This document shows, one piece after another, positions 24,168-35,224 of a stretch of 64,000 bases of DNA. The position numbers and the translations under genes are program-made. Each line of letters starts with the position of its first letter. Within the stretch, counting starts at the first letter, position 1. The notes below the pieces were generated by a model. The model was not told where the DNA came from. It saw only the letters and a program-made list of their open reading frames with translations, and did not search any database. The stretch comes from Ipomoea triloba (taxonomy: Eukaryota > Streptophyta > Magnoliopsida > Solanales > Convolvulaceae), in assembly GCF_003576645.1 (NCBI RefSeq), contig NC_044929.1, forward strand, positions 4,556,753 to 4,620,752, given 5' to 3'.

Positions 24168-25205
24168 TTAGGCCTTAAAATTCCAAAAATTGTAATCCTC
24201 CAAAACATCATGTGGTGGTATTTTCTTCAATAATTCATCCAATTCATCAACTCCACTGGAAAACTCTGCGGCAGCCAAAGTTGAAGTTTGAGAGGGTGGC
24301 AGAGATTCATTTTCCGGCGTCCTCAACAGTTGATCCCATTCATCCAGCTGTAATCTATCATTTTCCATAGCGATCACTCCTCCATATGCATCATCAACTC
24401 CACTGGAAACTTGTGCGGCGGCCAAAGTTGAAGTTTCTGAGGGTGGCAGAGATACCGTAACGTCGTCGTTTTCCAGCCTCCTCAACAATTCATCCAATTC
24501 ATTGAATTCATCCACCTGTAATGTATGATTGTCCATAGCGATCACTCCTCCATTTGCATCATCAACTCCACTGGAAACCTCTGCGGCGATGGGGGCCAAA
24601 GTTGAAGTTTCCGAGGGTGGTAGAGATACAACGTCATTTTCCGGCCAATTGTAAATCTCCAACGGCGTATCATTTTCATTAATATTCAGAGTAGACGATT
24701 CACTGCTTCCTGATGTGCTTCTAACGACTCTCCTTATCCGGCAGAGTACAACATCCTTGAGTACAACGTTTTTATCTCGGAGATAATCATTGGACAGGGA
24801 ATATTCCTTCATGAGCCAATCCTCCCTTGGGTGGTCGCCCAGCCCGTCCTTGCTTTTTGATTTTTTGGTCTCGTATTTCAAGCTTTTCCTGAATCCCATA
24901 ACTTTGTCGCGGACTCTGATGGGATGTCCTGCGTCCTGGCCCTTCCACGTCCCGCGGTCTCCGACGCGGCGCAAGAATCTTGAGCCACGCTGACATTTTC
25001 TCCTCAACTGGGTGAAGTAATAGCGAGTCATAGGGTCGCCGGAGCCGAAAATCTCAGCGGGTTCTTTCTCTCCGTAAAGATCTTCCAGTGCGATGAAATC
25101 AGAGGTGTGTTTGAGAGGTTTTCCAAGGACGAAACCCTCCAAATATTGCATCAACTCCTTGTCGGTTGGCTTGAATATGTAACCATGCAGAGATCGACGA
25201 GCCAT
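24168..25205 (-). CDS. NAC-domain transcription factor, copy 1
   Basis: Single-exon protein of 345 residues. The N-terminal ~165 residues are a divergent NAC DNA-binding domain: GYIFKPTDKELMQYLEGFVL (subdomain A), DLYGEKEPAEIFG (B), RYYFTQLRRKCQRGSRFLRR (C), a VMGFRKSL block and DWLMKEYSL (D), and DVVLCRIRR (E). The rest is an acidic, serine/leucine-rich tail, likely the activation region. It contains about three tandem copies of a ~50-residue unit around SLPPSETSTLAA...SSGVDDA.GGVIAM.N. Most NAC genes have introns in the NAC domain and this one has none, so it may derive from a retrocopy or an intron-poor clade. It is a paralogue of the gene at 31069-32034 and differs mainly in tail repeat number and a shortened C terminus (DYNFWNFKA). 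Confidence 0.88.
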   Translation of the reverse strand: MARRSLHGYIFKPTDKELMQYLEGFVLGKPLKHTSDFIALEDLYGEKEPAEIFGSGDPMTRYYFTQLRRKCQRGSRFLRRVGDRGTWKGQDAGHPIRVRDKVMGFRKSLKYETKKSKSKDGLGDHPREDWLMKEYSLSNDYLRDKNVVLKDVVLCRIRRVVRSTSGSSESSTLNINENDTPLEIYNWPENDVVSLPPSETSTLAPIAAEVSSGVDDANGGVIAMDNHTLQVDEFNELDELLRRLENDDVTVSLPPSETSTLAAAQVSSGVDDAYGGVIAMENDRLQLDEWDQLLRTPENESLPPSQTSTLAAAEFSSGVDELDELLKKIPPHDVLEDYNFWNFKA

Positions 25206-25864
25206 CGTAAGTACGTAAAGTTTGGGACGGAGAATGAGAGCGAGAGAGTGATAAGGCGATATCAGGTATTAGGGTGTAATAATGACCGTTTGAATTAAGT
25301 ATATAATCTTTATCTTTTATCTTTATATATATAGTAAAGCTAAATTAAGGCATCAAAATTTTCCCTCCAAATAGGGTAAATGAACTTTTGGATAAATGGG
25401 TTGCAAGTTTGCAACAATTTAATAGGATATGTTTGGCCCATAAATTCTTTTAAATAATGTAATTATATATTGTTCCAACTTCCAATATTTGTTATATTAA
25501 AACTTTTATTCTTTATTATGTTATATTGTTTAGTGTCAATTGATTTCTTTTTTATTTTTGTAATGTCGAAAACAAGACACACATATATATATATATATAT
25601 GAAAGAGAGTATACTCTTGAGTTTATATAACATAAAGATGCAAGCTAAAAAAATACGTACAAATTTATAAATTCATGTAATCATGAATTAATTTTTACAA
25701 GTATTATATATCAGTTCTTATTTTAATTACAAATATTTATATTAATAATTACAAATCAAATCAAAATAATTATTAACTTAAAAATTATATATATAAATGA
25801 ATAAAGCTCATATCACATTTTTGTATATAAAATTTAATAACACTGTATAATTTAATATTTTATC

Positions 25865-25880
<16 letters not shown>
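25206..25880. other. NAC copy 1 upstream region
   Basis: About the first 110 bp resemble the upstream region of NAC copy 2 (a GAGAGCGAGAG leader, then GATATCAGGTATT). Beyond that it is AT-rich with short TA runs and no gene. Confidence 0.5.
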
Positions 25881-25926
<46 letters not shown>

Positions 25927-26659
25927 GCACTCCCATGCGAACTGCCGCCCAGGTAAGAAATGAGAACGTTTCACAGCCGTCCACGTGTCCAGATCAACGA
26001 ATCATATGCAATTTAAAAAAAAAAAAGACGCGGTAGCATTTTCGTAAATAACTGGAACTTTGGTGCACCTAGTTTCACTTACAAGTGCACCTATTTTCGC
26101 ACCTATTTTCACTTATAAATGCGAGTAATTTACCTTGTTAATATTCATGCACCTATTTTCGCAAATATTTTCACTTACAAATGCAAGTAATTTACCTTGT
26201 TAATATTCATGCACCTGGTGCAACCTAGGTGCACCTAGTTATAACATTAGGTGCACTTAGTATTGATGTTCAGTGTACAATTCACTTGCACCTGTAATAC
26301 ATTTTACTTGCATCTGCAATACATTTTACTTGCACTTGTGCAAGTAATTTACTTTGTTAACATTCATGCACCTAGGTGCAACATATGTGCACCTAGTTAT
26401 AACATTACGTGCACCTAGTTATAACATTAGGTGCACTTAGTATTGATACCCATTGTACAATTTACTTGCACTTGTAATACATTTTACTTGCACGTGTGCA
26501 CCTACTTTCACTTACAGGTGCAAATAATTTACCTTGTTAACATTTATGCACATGAGTGCACCTAGTTATAACATTACGTGCACCTAGTTCCGGACACGTG
26601 GCGCGCTGTGATTCGTCCGCAGTTCTCTCCTGAGCGGCCAGTACGCACCTGAACGCGAT

Positions 26660-26705
<46 letters not shown>
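25880..26705. mobile_element. TA-microsatellite-flanked element, copy 1
   Basis: A roughly 740-bp unit (about 25921-26662) is embedded in (TA)n on both sides, with a (GA)n run at the left. Its ends form an imperfect ~90-bp inverted repeat: a GCGAACT...GCCCAGG...CCACGTGTCC left end against a CGCGTTCAGGTGCG...CACGTGTCCGG complement on the right. The middle is an array of short units such as GTGCACCTAGTTATAACATT and ACATTTTACTTGCAC. The copy at 50395-51302 has the same ends and array. It resembles rice Micron-type MITEs, which also sit inside TA microsatellites. No coding capacity. Confidence 0.7.
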
Positions 26706-26707
<2 letters not shown>

Positions 26708-27187
26708 TAGGGTACTAGGGTAGTCGGTGAAAAGTTTTTTAATTTGGGATAATAATATTTATATAAGTTGGAAAATAATAGACCTGGCAATTATCAATAG
26801 GACTTAGTATTTAGTAGGGGTCGATCTGTTAAACATATTAACAACACGTTTAACCAATTATGATGTTAACCGTTTAACCCCGGATTATCTAGAAGTGAAA
26901 AAGAAAAAATAAAAAACAAGTAGAGCAATTAATAGAATCACAAAGAGGAGCAATGAAAATATATATATTTTTTAAATTGTTAGCTCAAATTTATCTAAAT
27001 TTCAAGAAAATCTTATGAGCAGTAAAAATTTTATGAAAACAACAAAATTCTTAGAAGATTTAAGAATCATGAAATATTTTACAAGATTTAAAGCAAATGG
27101 TGTGAATTAACTTCTATTCTTTTTCATGACTATAGGAGTATATGTGCAAATGAATAGAAAGAAATATGGAATTTGAATTGTCATTAA

Positions 27188-27262
27188 TGTGGTTTATATA
27201 AGTTTTTTTTTTTTTTTTTTGAGTTCTACTGACTCTCTTACAATGTGCTTTATATAAGTTGT
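27188..27262 (-). mobile_element. 5'-truncated SINE tail shared by both duplicate copies
   Basis: TTTATATAAGTT recurs on both sides of a poly(T) run plus GAGTTCTACTGACTCTCTTA. In reverse this is the SINE 3' end (GAGTCAGTAGAACTC plus poly(A)). The same insertion sits at about 39628-39694 in the right copy, so it predates the duplication. Confidence 0.72.
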
Positions 27263-28130
27263 GAATAGATGGTGCAATAATCACATTAATAGTTACATAT
27301 GACATTTGATGGTTAAGTTTTAAAATGATAATGAATACAAATAGTGCGAATTAACTTCAATTTTTTTCTAACATGAATATTGAACACTCATAAAACCTCA
27401 AAATTTTCATTACCATAGGTGCAAATGAATATGGAGAAATAAAACATTAGTATATACGTACTATGCTCACAAAACGAGATTTATACATCTCATGTGCTTG
27501 TCATAGTCTTAATTTTATTGTTAATGATATATGACACATTTTTGTGTTAAAGTATTTTCATTTTTTGCAGTTTCTTTTCATTGTTGAAAATTTTATAATC
27601 TTATTTCATGTTAATTAATATGTGAAGAAATTCAATCCTTTAACCTTAACGTGTTGTGCCCATGTTTAACCTTATCGTGTTAATGTCGTTATCGTATCAA
27701 TCCGTTAACGAACCTGTATACACAAATTGCTAGGGAAATAGTTAGAATAAATTGCATATATCTCCATTAATATGATGTTTTTATTTTAATTTGATTAACT
27801 TTATGTATTTTTAAATTAGAAATTCAACCCCTTAACCGTGTCGTGTCCATCTTTAGCCTTATCATGTTCATGTCATTATCGTGTCAACCTGCTAACGAAC
27901 CTGTATACACAAATTGTCAAGCCTAGGAAATAATTAGAATAAACTACATATATGACCGAACCAACAAAATTTGATTAATCATTTTTTAACTGAAATATTT
28001 TAGTTCAATTAACCGTTAATTCGGTTCGAAAGTCTCGATTAACCGAATTAACTGATCGGCTAACCGCATTAATATACAGTTTTTAATGTAATGAGTACTT
28101 TGTGGTGTAAGTGTGTATATATGTGTTTTT

Positions 28131-28725
28131 AAGAGTAAATACCAATTTTGGTCCCACGACTATTATCAAAATGACAATGTTGGTCCACATGTTTCATTTC
28201 TACCAATTTTGGTCCTACGACTATTGTTTTAGTACCAATTTTCATCCACGACTATTGTCTTAGTGGCAAAATTCATCGCGCCGGTCACCCATCCGTTTAA
28301 AACGTGCAAAAATCTAAAATTGTTAAGGGTATTTTCATCATTTTCAACTTAATATCCCAATTTGAGTATGAATAAATGGATTTAAGTCTTAAAGTCGATC
28401 AAAATTCGCAGTTTTCCTCCTCATTTTACCTTAATTTGAGCAGGAGAATTGTGAATTGTGATTGATCTTAGGGCTTAAATCTCTTTTTTCATGCTCAAAT
28501 TGGGATATTGAGTTGAAAATGACGAAAAATCTTTAAAAATTTTAGATTTCGGCACGTTTTAAAAAGATGGGTGACCGGCGCGATGAATTTTGGCACTAAA
28601 ACAGTAGTCGTGAGACCAAAATTGGTACTAAACAATAGTTGTTGAACCAAAATTGGTAGAAATGAAACTTGTGGGCCTAAATTGTCATTTTGCTAATAGT
28701 CGTGGGACCAAAATTGGTATTTGAT
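28131..28725. mobile_element. long-TIR foldback element, only in the left duplicate
   Basis: The left arm ACCAATTTTGGTCCCACGAC is mirrored by GTCGTGGGACCAAAATTGGT at the right. Inverted similarity continues inward for more than 200 bp (GCGCCGGTCACCCATC / GATGGGTGACCGGCGC). The corresponding place in the right duplicate (near 41108) has none of this sequence. No transposase. Confidence 0.75.
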
Positions 28726-28853
28726 GTAAGTGTGGATATATATGTTTTTAAAATTTACCATTTATGTATTGATGTAAGGAGTACTTTGTGGTGTGAAATT
28801 ATAAATTTACAAATTTTACAGAGATTATCAATGCTAATATACAGTTTAGCACT

Positions 28854-29350
28854 TCATTTTCTTGCTTGCAACCTGTGATCGATTGCTCTGTTTTCCTTCT
28901 GGTCCACTGAAGATGAGGTCTGCAGTCGATCTTCAGCGCATGATGTTGTTGGAAGTTTTTCTGTTTTTAGCTGATCTGCCATCAGCTCAGAAAGGTCATC
29001 TTTTTTGTAATTCATGAAAGCCCCTACCGATCCCAGAAAGCCTTCATGCAGCAAAAACATTGCTTTCATCTCTGATTTTGACCTGCAACCATTACAACCG
29101 GGTATGGATCTTGACATTGTGTTTTATGTTTTCTCGGTTGACTGATCTCTTCTTTTAGTCAACGGAACTGAAAAATTTAGCACCGTCTATGCTTTCTACT
29201 ATTATCTATAAGGAATCTAGATATCATCATCATATCAAGAGAAAACAATGAGTTTTTTAGTCCTATGCATGGTTGCAGTAGGCGTTTAGACTAGTGCTTA
29301 GGTGGTGATCTATAAAAAAAAATTAGTACATGTGTGTGTGGTTGTATGTC

Positions 29351-29418
<68 letters not shown>

Positions 29419-30148
29419 CCTGGCTGACTCGGCCAAGTTAACTCTGCTAATTAACTAGGCCGAGTTGGTCGAATTTGGTCGAGTTTGCTGCCAACGCGGC
29501 CGAGTTAAGTGCTAGGCGACCGCCTAGAATTTAGGGAGTAATTCGTCTTGGCTTAGGGGCGCCTAGGGCCTAGGCCGATTTTTTCATTAGTGGTTCTGTG
29601 TAGGGTGAAACAATGTCGTCATACCAACGTGCATGGGGAGCAAATGCTCAAAAGGTACTAAGGCTCCCTCTGGCCTCTGGGAGAGCATTGAGATTGGAAC
29701 GGTTAAAGTGCCAAAGTGGTGGTGATACTGGAGTGATTGAACCACTATAATCACATTGCTGCCTACCAAACCGTTACCCCTAAAATTGAATTTTCTGCGG
29801 TTAGAGGGTGGACTACTCTAATTGCTCCAACCGCAATTCATTCAAACTGTCACTCCCAAATGCACAGCAAGACAGCTAGTGTCATCATACCAAAATAGAA
29901 AGTCAGTAGTGACATGTGGTATGTTTCATGAGTTAGTTAGGTATGTCTTCTTCTCTCCTATCGATTTAGATATCGCATTATTAGTGTTGGTTCAGAAGGA
30001 GAATAGTAAGACTAGGACCTAAGAGACAATAAAAGGGCACTGTTTCAGAGCAAAACTAGTACAAGTGTACGCGCACGTACATTGCCTAATCATTTTCTGA
30101 GATTGCTTTGCCAAAGCTAGAAGCAATAGCCGTTGAGGCAAGGCCAAT
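28854..30148 (-). pseudogene. truncated pantothenate kinase copy
   Basis: Partial paralogue of the gene at 41235-47349. The last exon (28854-29082) is intact in frame, with the acceptor AG kept: [20 protein letters not shown], ending at the same stop. Exon 9 is missing. Only the 5' part of exon 8 remains (30092-30148), and about 60 bp of unrelated sequence occupies the deleted segment. Exons 1-7 lie beyond the duplication breakpoint near 30765. It cannot make a kinase. Confidence 0.88.
29268..29592. mobile_element. CCTAGGCG-family element with internal (TA)n, absent from the paralogous site
   Basis: It runs from CATGGTTGCAGTAGGCG to GGGCGCCTAGGGCCTAGGCC plus GATTTTTTCATT, with (TA)n at about 29355-29414 and GCCGAGTT repeats inside. 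In the right duplicate the flanks meet directly near 41820 (GAGTTCTGTAGTTCTGTATA). The insertion is therefore specific to this copy, or was lost from the other. Confidence 0.68.
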
Positions 30149-31068
30149 CTGTTATCATTCACCAATTTCAGAAAAAAACGGATCAATAAGCTCTACATGG
30201 CCACAATTTGCAGTTTAAGTTAAGTCGTATATGGGCCAATTACAACAACAGAATCAACAGTATAAAGTTAATAAAGTTCATTATGTTAGCAGCATAAGTT
30301 TATATTTATCTTCTTAATGCAAATGCATATATATAGATCCATAGCTTTTGTATGTTAACCCATCAAAGAATTCCTTACCTGCCCAAGATTCCAGAAATGC
30401 TAATGCTACATTGACCAAAAGTTTTCACCAAAATCTTTCACCATTAATAGAATTCTTTTTATTCATTGGTTACCGTGAATTGGCCGACCCCACCCCATTA
30501 AAAAAGAAATCTACTTATTAATCAAATATGAATCATATATTGCCACATCAAATGGTGAAAACTTTTGGTCTATGTAGCATTACCCTTCCAGCTGAAAACT
30601 CAACAGACATAATAGAAACATACTTTCACATTATATCAACCACCCTTTATGTGAGAGACAGACACGAATCAACCAGCAACAACATTCCACCATGCACAAC
30701 ACTTTCTCCTTCAAGTAAGGTGTTTTAAAATATTATATTTGTTCCATATCCAGCAAATGCATCCAGAGGAAATTTAAAAGAAGATAAAGATGTCTTAATA
30801 TTCACATGCATCAAACTAAGATAATGAAAGATGAAATCATATTAATTAGTGCATAAAAGCCTAAGCTTCTAACCAGTGCAGCGCAACTTCAGTATGGTGA
30901 ACAAGTTTATGCACACTCGAACACTTCATTCATCATATCCTCTCTAACAGAAAGGTAGGTTAAAAGAATGAACTAATGAAAGCAAGACTACTGTTTACTC
31001 TTATTGGGATTGACCCTTACATTTACATATTGTGATACTGTACAATTTGTGTAATCTTAATTAATTAG

Positions 31069-32034
31069 TTAGGCCTTAAAAATAGGTACTGACCCAGGGA
31101 GATTTATCCTTTCAATATCTTCTTGGGTCAGGATGTCGGACCAATCCTCAAAAATATCATGTGGTGGTGTTTTCTTCAATAATTCATCCAATTCATCAAC
31201 TAATGGATCATTGCCCATAGTGCTCACTCCTCCATGCGCATCATCAACTCCACTGGAAAACTCTGCGGCAGCCAAAGTTGAAGTTTCAGAAGGTGGCAGA
31301 GATTCATTTTCCGGCGTCCTCAACAGTTGATCCCATTCATCCAGCTGTAATGTATCATTTTCCATAGCGATCACTCCTCCATTTGCATCATCAACTCCAC
31401 TGGCTGCCTCTGCGGCGGCGGCGTCCAAAGTTTGAGTTTCCGAGGGTGGCAGAGATACAACATCATTTTCCGGCCAATTGTAAATCTCCAACGGCGTATC
31501 ATTTTCATTAATATTCAGAGTAGACGATTCACTGCTTCTTGATGTGCTTCTATCGACTCTCCTTATTCGGCAGAGTACAACATCCTTGAGTACAACGTTT
31601 TTATCTCGGAGATAATCATTGGACAGGGAATATTCCTTCATGAGCCAAGACTCTCCTGGGCGGTCGCCCAGCCCGTCCTTGCTTTTTGATTTTTTGGTTT
31701 CGTACTTCAAGCTTTTCCTGAATCCCATAACTTTGTCGCGGACTCTGATAGGGTGTCTTGCGTCCTGGCCCTTCCACGTCCCGCGGTCTCCGACGCGACG
31801 CAAGAATCTTGAGCCACGTTCGCATTTTCTCCTCAACTGGGTGAAGTAATAGCGAGTCATAGGGTCGCCGGAGCCGAAAATCTCAGCGGGTTCTTTCTCT
31901 CCGTAAAGATCTTCCAGTGCGATGAAATCAGAGGTGTGTTTGAGAGGTTTTCCAAGGACGAAACCCTCCAAATATTGCATCAACTCCTTGTCGGTTGGCT
32001 TGAATATGTAACCATGCAGAGAACGACGAGCCAT
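31069..32034 (-). CDS. NAC-domain transcription factor, copy 2
   Basis: Single-exon protein of 321 residues, nearly identical to copy 1 through the NAC domain (GYIFKPTDKELMQYLEGFVL, RYYFTQLRRKCERGSRFLRR, VLCRIRR), so probably nuclear and DNA-binding. The acidic tail has about two SLPPSET...SGVDDA.GGV units instead of three. It continues past the point where copy 1 ends, finishing DILTQEDIERINLPGSVPIF. This longer end looks ancestral, with copy 1 having lost it. Frame is open and substitutions are few. Its downstream flank (about 30785-31068) matches 23580-24167, which marks the tandem repeat junction. Confidence 0.88.
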   Translation of the reverse strand: MARRSLHGYIFKPTDKELMQYLEGFVLGKPLKHTSDFIALEDLYGEKEPAEIFGSGDPMTRYYFTQLRRKCERGSRFLRRVGDRGTWKGQDARHPIRVRDKVMGFRKSLKYETKKSKSKDGLGDRPGESWLMKEYSLSNDYLRDKNVVLKDVVLCRIRRVDRSTSRSSESSTLNINENDTPLEIYNWPENDVVSLPPSETQTLDAAAAEAASGVDDANGGVIAMENDTLQLDEWDQLLRTPENESLPPSETSTLAAAEFSSGVDDAHGGVSTMGNDPLVDELDELLKKTPPHDIFEDWSDILTQEDIERINLPGSVPIFKA

Positions 32035-33317
32035 CCTACGTAAAGTTTACTGAGAAATGAGAATGAGAGCGAGAAAAATACGGAGATATCAGGTAGCGTT
32101 TGGATTATATAAGAGCGAGAGAGAGTGCTATATATAGACATTAGTTTAGGGTAATATATGGTTTAGATAGTGATATATATAGAGATATAGTTTAGGGTAA
32201 TATATGGTTTAGATAGTGATATCAGGTATTTGGGGGTAATATATGGTTAGCGTTTGAATTATATAATTCTCCCTGTCCCATTTTGTGTGTCTTGGTTCCA
32301 TTAACTAGGGTTAAATGAAGTTATTTTTAATTCAATTTTTATAATTATAAATTTAGTATTAATATACACAATTTATATATTTAGAAACTACACTAAAAGT
32401 ACTATTAAACACAAAAAATCATATTTAAAAATAAGTTAAAAATAATAAAGAAAATAAACAAAAAAGAAAGAGTTGGTTTGACCCATGCATGGTAAGTAGG
32501 ACAGATAAAATGAGATAGAGGTAGTAACAATATATATAGTTTAAGGTCGATTCAGGCGGTATTTTTTGGCAAATAACGATGTATAAAAATATTTATGATA
32601 AGATGGAAAATAATAGATCTGACAATTATCAATACAACTTATATAATAACAATATATATAGTTTAGGGGCGGTAAAAAGTATTTTTAGCAAACAAACATG
32701 TATAAAAATATTTATAATAAGATGGAAAAATAGTAGACCTGCGACTTAATATTTAGTTTTAACCTGTTCGCAATTGTTAATGGGTTAAAAGTTAAATAAG
32801 AGTGTGCATAATTCATCATTTTCGTTCAATTTTATCAGGTGTCTTCAATTTATTAATTTATGTTTTACAAAATTTATATAAATAAATGCAATGGTTACAT
32901 TTCAAATTACAAACCAATCATACAATAACTAATGTATGTTTTAATTTTTTAAAGTGCAAAATGATTATCTCCTTTATTATAATGATTTAATTATAGCAAT
33001 ATCAGGTATTTTGGTGTAATAACGAGTGCTTGAATTATATAATAACAATATATATTGGTAGTGTTGAGTCGGGCGGCAAAAACTTTTAATTAGCAATAAA
33101 AATATTTGTTTTCAAAAAAAAGCATGATAAGATAGAAAATAATAGACTTGACAATTATCAGTAGGACTAGTATTTTATATCTGGCAAAAACAAATGCCCA
33201 ATATTAATACTAAATATTAAAATATTTTTAAAAAAATTATAGCATATTTTTTTATAAAAAAATGTATAGTTGTAGAATTCATATTATATTAAATAAAAGT
33301 ATAGTTTATAATTTAAA
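32035..33317. repeat. dispersed ~110-bp repeats upstream of NAC copy 2
   Basis: Units containing AACAATATATATAGTTTA... and AAAATATTTATGATAAGATGG...AATAATAGA(C/T)CTG(A)CAATTATCAATA occur at about 32525-32640, 32643-32760 and 33040-33180. Further units lie at 26710-26815, 38365-38495 and 38800-38915. Nearer the gene, TTTAGGGTAATATATGGTTT is repeated three times (about 32144-32250). No gene. Confidence 0.6.
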
Positions 33318-33855
33318 GGAATAAGGTTCAAATTATATTGGTCATTGAACGTAACCTGAAAGTGCAATTAGGCCATTGAACGAAAAAAAAAAAAGTGCAA
33401 TGAGACCACTGAACACTATAAAAGTATGCAATTTTACCTGATAGCAGGTCGTCATCTATTTCTTCAAGTTATAATTAAATTTAATAATTATTTTAATGAT
33501 TTTTTAATAAAAAAAACTAAAAATAATAAAATAAAAACACGAGGGTGGCCGCCGGCCACCCCCTCCTTCGTCGACCTGTCTTCGTCTCCAACTAGACAAA
33601 GAGATTCTTCGTCTCTCGTTGAAGAGACGAAAACACCCTCTGATTTTTTAAAATGTTTTTTAATTAAAAAATTAATAAAATAATTTTTAAATAAAAATTA
33701 ATTTAATTATAACCGGAAGAAATGGATGATGACCTGCTATCAGATGAAATTACATATATTTAGGGTGTTCAGTGGTGTAATTTCAGTTTTTTCGTTTAGT
33801 GGCCTAATTGCACTTTCAAGTTATTATGTTCAGTGGTTAATTTAAATCTTATTCC
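33318..33855. mobile_element. long-TIR MITE (Mutator-like), 538 bp
   Basis: GGAATAAG begins and CTTATTCC ends the element. Inverted similarity reaches about 200 bp into each arm (CTGATAGCAGGTC / GACCTGCTATCAG, AGTGCAATTAGGCCA / TGGCCTAATTGCACT). The centre is a GC-rich palindrome GGGTGGCCGCCGGCCACCC. The flanks TAATTTAAA and TAATTTGCA agree at 6 of 9 positions, a decayed 9-bp duplication as in MULE-derived MITEs. No coding. Confidence 0.7.
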
Positions 33856-33938
33856 TAATTTGCATAATAATTATGGTATGATTAATATTATTCAAATAAG
33901 AAATTTAGATATGATATATTACTAAATATAATTATGGT

Positions 33939-34283
33939 TGACGGTAATAATGTTACCGGTATATTATTTGAGTATGAATGTTATCAAGTGTTTGAATACA
34001 GTATTGAGTGCAGTGCTCAGTGTACAAAATGAGTTGAGTGTTATTTTGTCTAAGTTCAAGTGTCATGTCTCTACTTTGCGTTGTGAGTCTTTTTATTTCC
34101 TTCAGCTCAGTAATGGAGCGTTAATGCTGAGGAGCTGAACGTTGGGCATCAATGCTGAGGAGCTGAACGTTGGGCATCAATGCTGAGGAGTTGAACCGTT
34201 GAGCATTGATGCTGAGGAGTGAGGTGTCTTGGGTAGTTTGCCCATAATTCCGGGTCGGGTGCTGTTGCCCAATTACTCTGTCA
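33939..34283 (-). repeat. LTR (3' LTR in element orientation)
   Basis: Runs from TGACGGTAATAATGTTACCG to AATTACTCTGTCA on the plus strand. It contains GAGCGTTAATGCTGAGGAGC and two further related ~30-bp units (TGGGCATCAATGCTGAGGAG), a small internal tandem array shared with the other LTR. Confidence 0.9.
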
Positions 34284-34804
34284 CCAGTCCCCCACTCCCT
34301 AGCCAGCGAGAATGGTTGAGGTGGCTTGGGAGTAATCTTTCTGCTTTTTACCGCTTCTGTCGATTCTACATCCACTTCCTCTTCAACTTTATTTTTTGTT
34401 CGAACGGTAAGAAAATCCTGGCCGTTTTTTTTCGAACCGTAAGAAAATTTTGGCCGAGGCACGGACCTCGGCCGATCGTAGCCGAGGCCAGGCCTTGGCT
34501 GCAGCGCCCGAAGCACGGGGCTCGGCCATGGCCGAGGCTTTGACCTCGGCACAAAATAGTCCACAGAAGAGAAAACACACAAAGCCAAATAACAATGACT
34601 AATTGGACCATTAATAAATTAACCGTCCAAAATTAGTATTTTGAAATGATCTACCTGTAATGGCTCATTAAACTCAACAAAAATCCGGAATAATCTACAA
34701 GTCTTCAATCGGCCACGGCCCACGGGAGTGGCCGAGGCACCCTGGTTTGTTTTTTTTTTTTGTGACTTATCAAGAACTGACCGCGGCCTTGAATGATTGT
34801 CAAA

Positions 34805-35055
34805 CTCCACCCATAGGAATCTCAAACAGTTCAAAATTCAAGATGGCTGGAATACTAAATTCGCAACATTGTCACCACTCCAGTGTGCAGTGTACTTGCC
34901 AGCACCCACGAAGGGAATCCGTAGAGGTTGTGAACATTATACTTAGGAATGTTGCCAAAATGAGGCGCTGTTGCAGGGACAACCTTCTAGTTGATTGCCC
35001 TCTGGTTTCCAAAGTTGTTGATCTTGTAGGGAGGGTTGTCGAGCGTGGAGTCATT
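34805..35055 (-). pseudogene. captured GH31 alpha-glucosidase/alpha-xylosidase fragment
   Basis: Minus-strand frames read [15 protein letters not shown], a stop, VVPATAPHFGNIPKYNVHNLYG, then with frame changes GAGKYTAHWSGDNVA and FSIPAILNFELFEIPMG. These are consecutive blocks around the catalytic region of GH31 glycosidases. The stop and at least two frameshifts rule out function. Confidence 0.8.
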
Positions 35056-35224
35056 GGGAGGAGATGTTATGATGTTATTCAAACTCATGCACGTGAATAA
35101 CACTAAAAGCAGACATTTGAATTACCTTGAGCAATTAGAACTTATGCCTGGTTCCCACTTCTACACTTCCAATGCAATTAATAGCACCGCCCAACTTTAA
35201 TGGAGACCTCCCATGCCCTTTCGG

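Larger units (their letters stand above)
26706..30770. repeat. left copy of the tandem duplication (NAC to PANK interval)
   Basis: Long collinear similarity to about 38800-43370. Shared anchors: TTTGGGATAA...GGAAAATAATAGACCTGG near 26740/38840, GAGCAATTAATAGAATCAC at 26925/39362, CCATAGGTGCAAATGAATAT at 27410/40294, the PANK last exon at 28854/41235, and CACCATGCACAACACTTTCT at 30690/43277. Each copy carries insertions the other lacks. The copy ends at about 30765 within GCATCCAGAGGAA, directly before the NAC copy 2 downstream flank. Confidence 0.88.
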
